A DNA stretch of 64,000 nucleotides from positions 1-64,000 of the forward strand of contig JBBIMA010000013.1 of the NCBI GenBank assembly GCA_037444625.1, given 5' to 3'. The notes beneath the pieces were generated by a model, which searched no databases, was not told where the DNA came from, and saw only the letters and a list, made by a program, of their open reading frames with translations. Source of the DNA: DTHT01 sp037444625 (GTDB lineage: Bacteria > Acidobacteriota > Terriglobia > Bryobacterales > Bryobacteraceae). Positions 63,791-64,000 of the stretch are shown one piece after another. Positions within the stretch are counted from its first letter, which is position 1. Each line of letters begins with the position of its first letter. Position numbers and translations under genes: made by a program.

Positions 63791-64000
63791 TCAACGCGGC
63801 CAGAGGCTCGCGATCAACTCCTCCACCCGGCTTTCGGGCACCGCCAGCCCCAGCCGGACAGTGTCGCCCGCCACGGAGACCTCCAGCAGGTTCAGCAGCC
63901 CGGCCAAGGCGGCCGCCTTCGGATCCCGGCGGCTCAGCCGGGCCAAGCCGACCAATAGCCGCACCGAGTCGGCCAAGTCCCGGGCCTCCTCGGGACCCAC
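63791..64000 (-). CDS. C-terminal fragment of an unknown protein (5' end outside window)
   Basis: An open frame of at least 69 residues that continues past the window edge and stops at 63791. It contains LLEVSVAGDTVRLGLAVPES and a helical start (ARDLADSVRLLVGLARL). The VAGDTVRLxLxVPE pattern is known to me from uncharacterised acidobacterial envelope proteins, but no function can be given. Confidence 0.5.
   Translation of the reverse strand: MGPEEARDLADSVRLLVGLARLSRRDPKAAALAGLLNLLEVSVAGDTVRLGLAVPESRVEELIASLWPR

Overview
The window is GC-rich, gene-dense bacterial chromosome with no phage, insertion sequence, CRISPR array or rRNA visible. The gene content points to Acidobacteriota, probably Bryobacterales/Solibacter-like. 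The pointers are two very large Oar-type TonB-dependent receptors with N-terminal carboxypeptidase-regulatory domains, many Tat-exported sugar enzymes, an adenosylcobalamin-dependent ribonucleotide reductase, a diheme (type B) succinate dehydrogenase in the order C-A-B, and tightly packed GC-rich genes. This placement is inferred from gene families; no rRNA gene is present to test it.

Layout. 1-2.9 kb: a plus-strand run with the end of an unknown gene, a GH88 unsaturated glucuronyl hydrolase, a PEBP/YbhB protein and a Tat-exported TIM-barrel protein. 3-7.1 kb (minus): a sulfatase and nrdJ. 7.46-8.5 kb: a DUF58 protein. 8.7-18.1 kb: a complex I cluster, nuoCDIJKLMNH, without A, B, E, F or G. 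18-29.5 kb: a glycan-use region with a GH51 arabinofuranosidase, a Gfo/Idh/MocA oxidoreductase coupled to a sugar-phosphate isomerase-like protein, two giant TonB-dependent receptors and an outer-membrane barrel protein. 29.6-34.8 kb (minus): an operon of an M14 metallopeptidase and two Tat-exported enolase-superfamily sugar-acid dehydratase-like proteins. 34.8-36.8 kb: aguB-aguA (agmatine to putrescine). 36.7-46.1 kb: an alcohol dehydrogenase, threonine synthase coupled to a GH10 enzyme, an acetylornithine-type aminotransferase, a YdjC/ChbG deacetylase with a Yip1 membrane protein, an SH3-type exported protein, and accD with a corrinoid adenosyltransferase. 46.2-56.3 kb: sdhCAB, an NtrY/NtrC-type two-component pair, glmS and guaB. 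56.3-64 kb: a secreted lyase-like unknown, pheT-pheS, a small unknown, a frameshifted sulfatase, yggX, tRNA-Glu(CTC) and a truncated unknown at the edge.

How it fits together. The exported GH88, GH51, GH10, sulfatases, deacetylase and lyase-like protein, with two large outer-membrane receptors and sugar-acid enzymes, suggest use of complex, partly uronic-acid or sulfated polysaccharides. Respiration genes (nuo, sdh) and housekeeping genes (nrdJ, accD, glmS, guaB, pheST, thrC) are interleaved with them. The corrinoid adenosyltransferase makes the cofactor that NrdJ needs.

The items most worth a second look are: (1) a Tat-exported RspA/ManD-type dehydratase in which the catalytic-dyad arginine appears to be lysine, next to a second Tat-exported enolase-superfamily protein; (2) the split complex I cluster; (3) several genes whose -10-like hexamer lies only 6-10 bases before the start codon, suggesting leaderless transcripts; (4) a sulfatase broken by one missing G in a G-run; (5) the palindromic AT-rich control region upstream of nrdJ.
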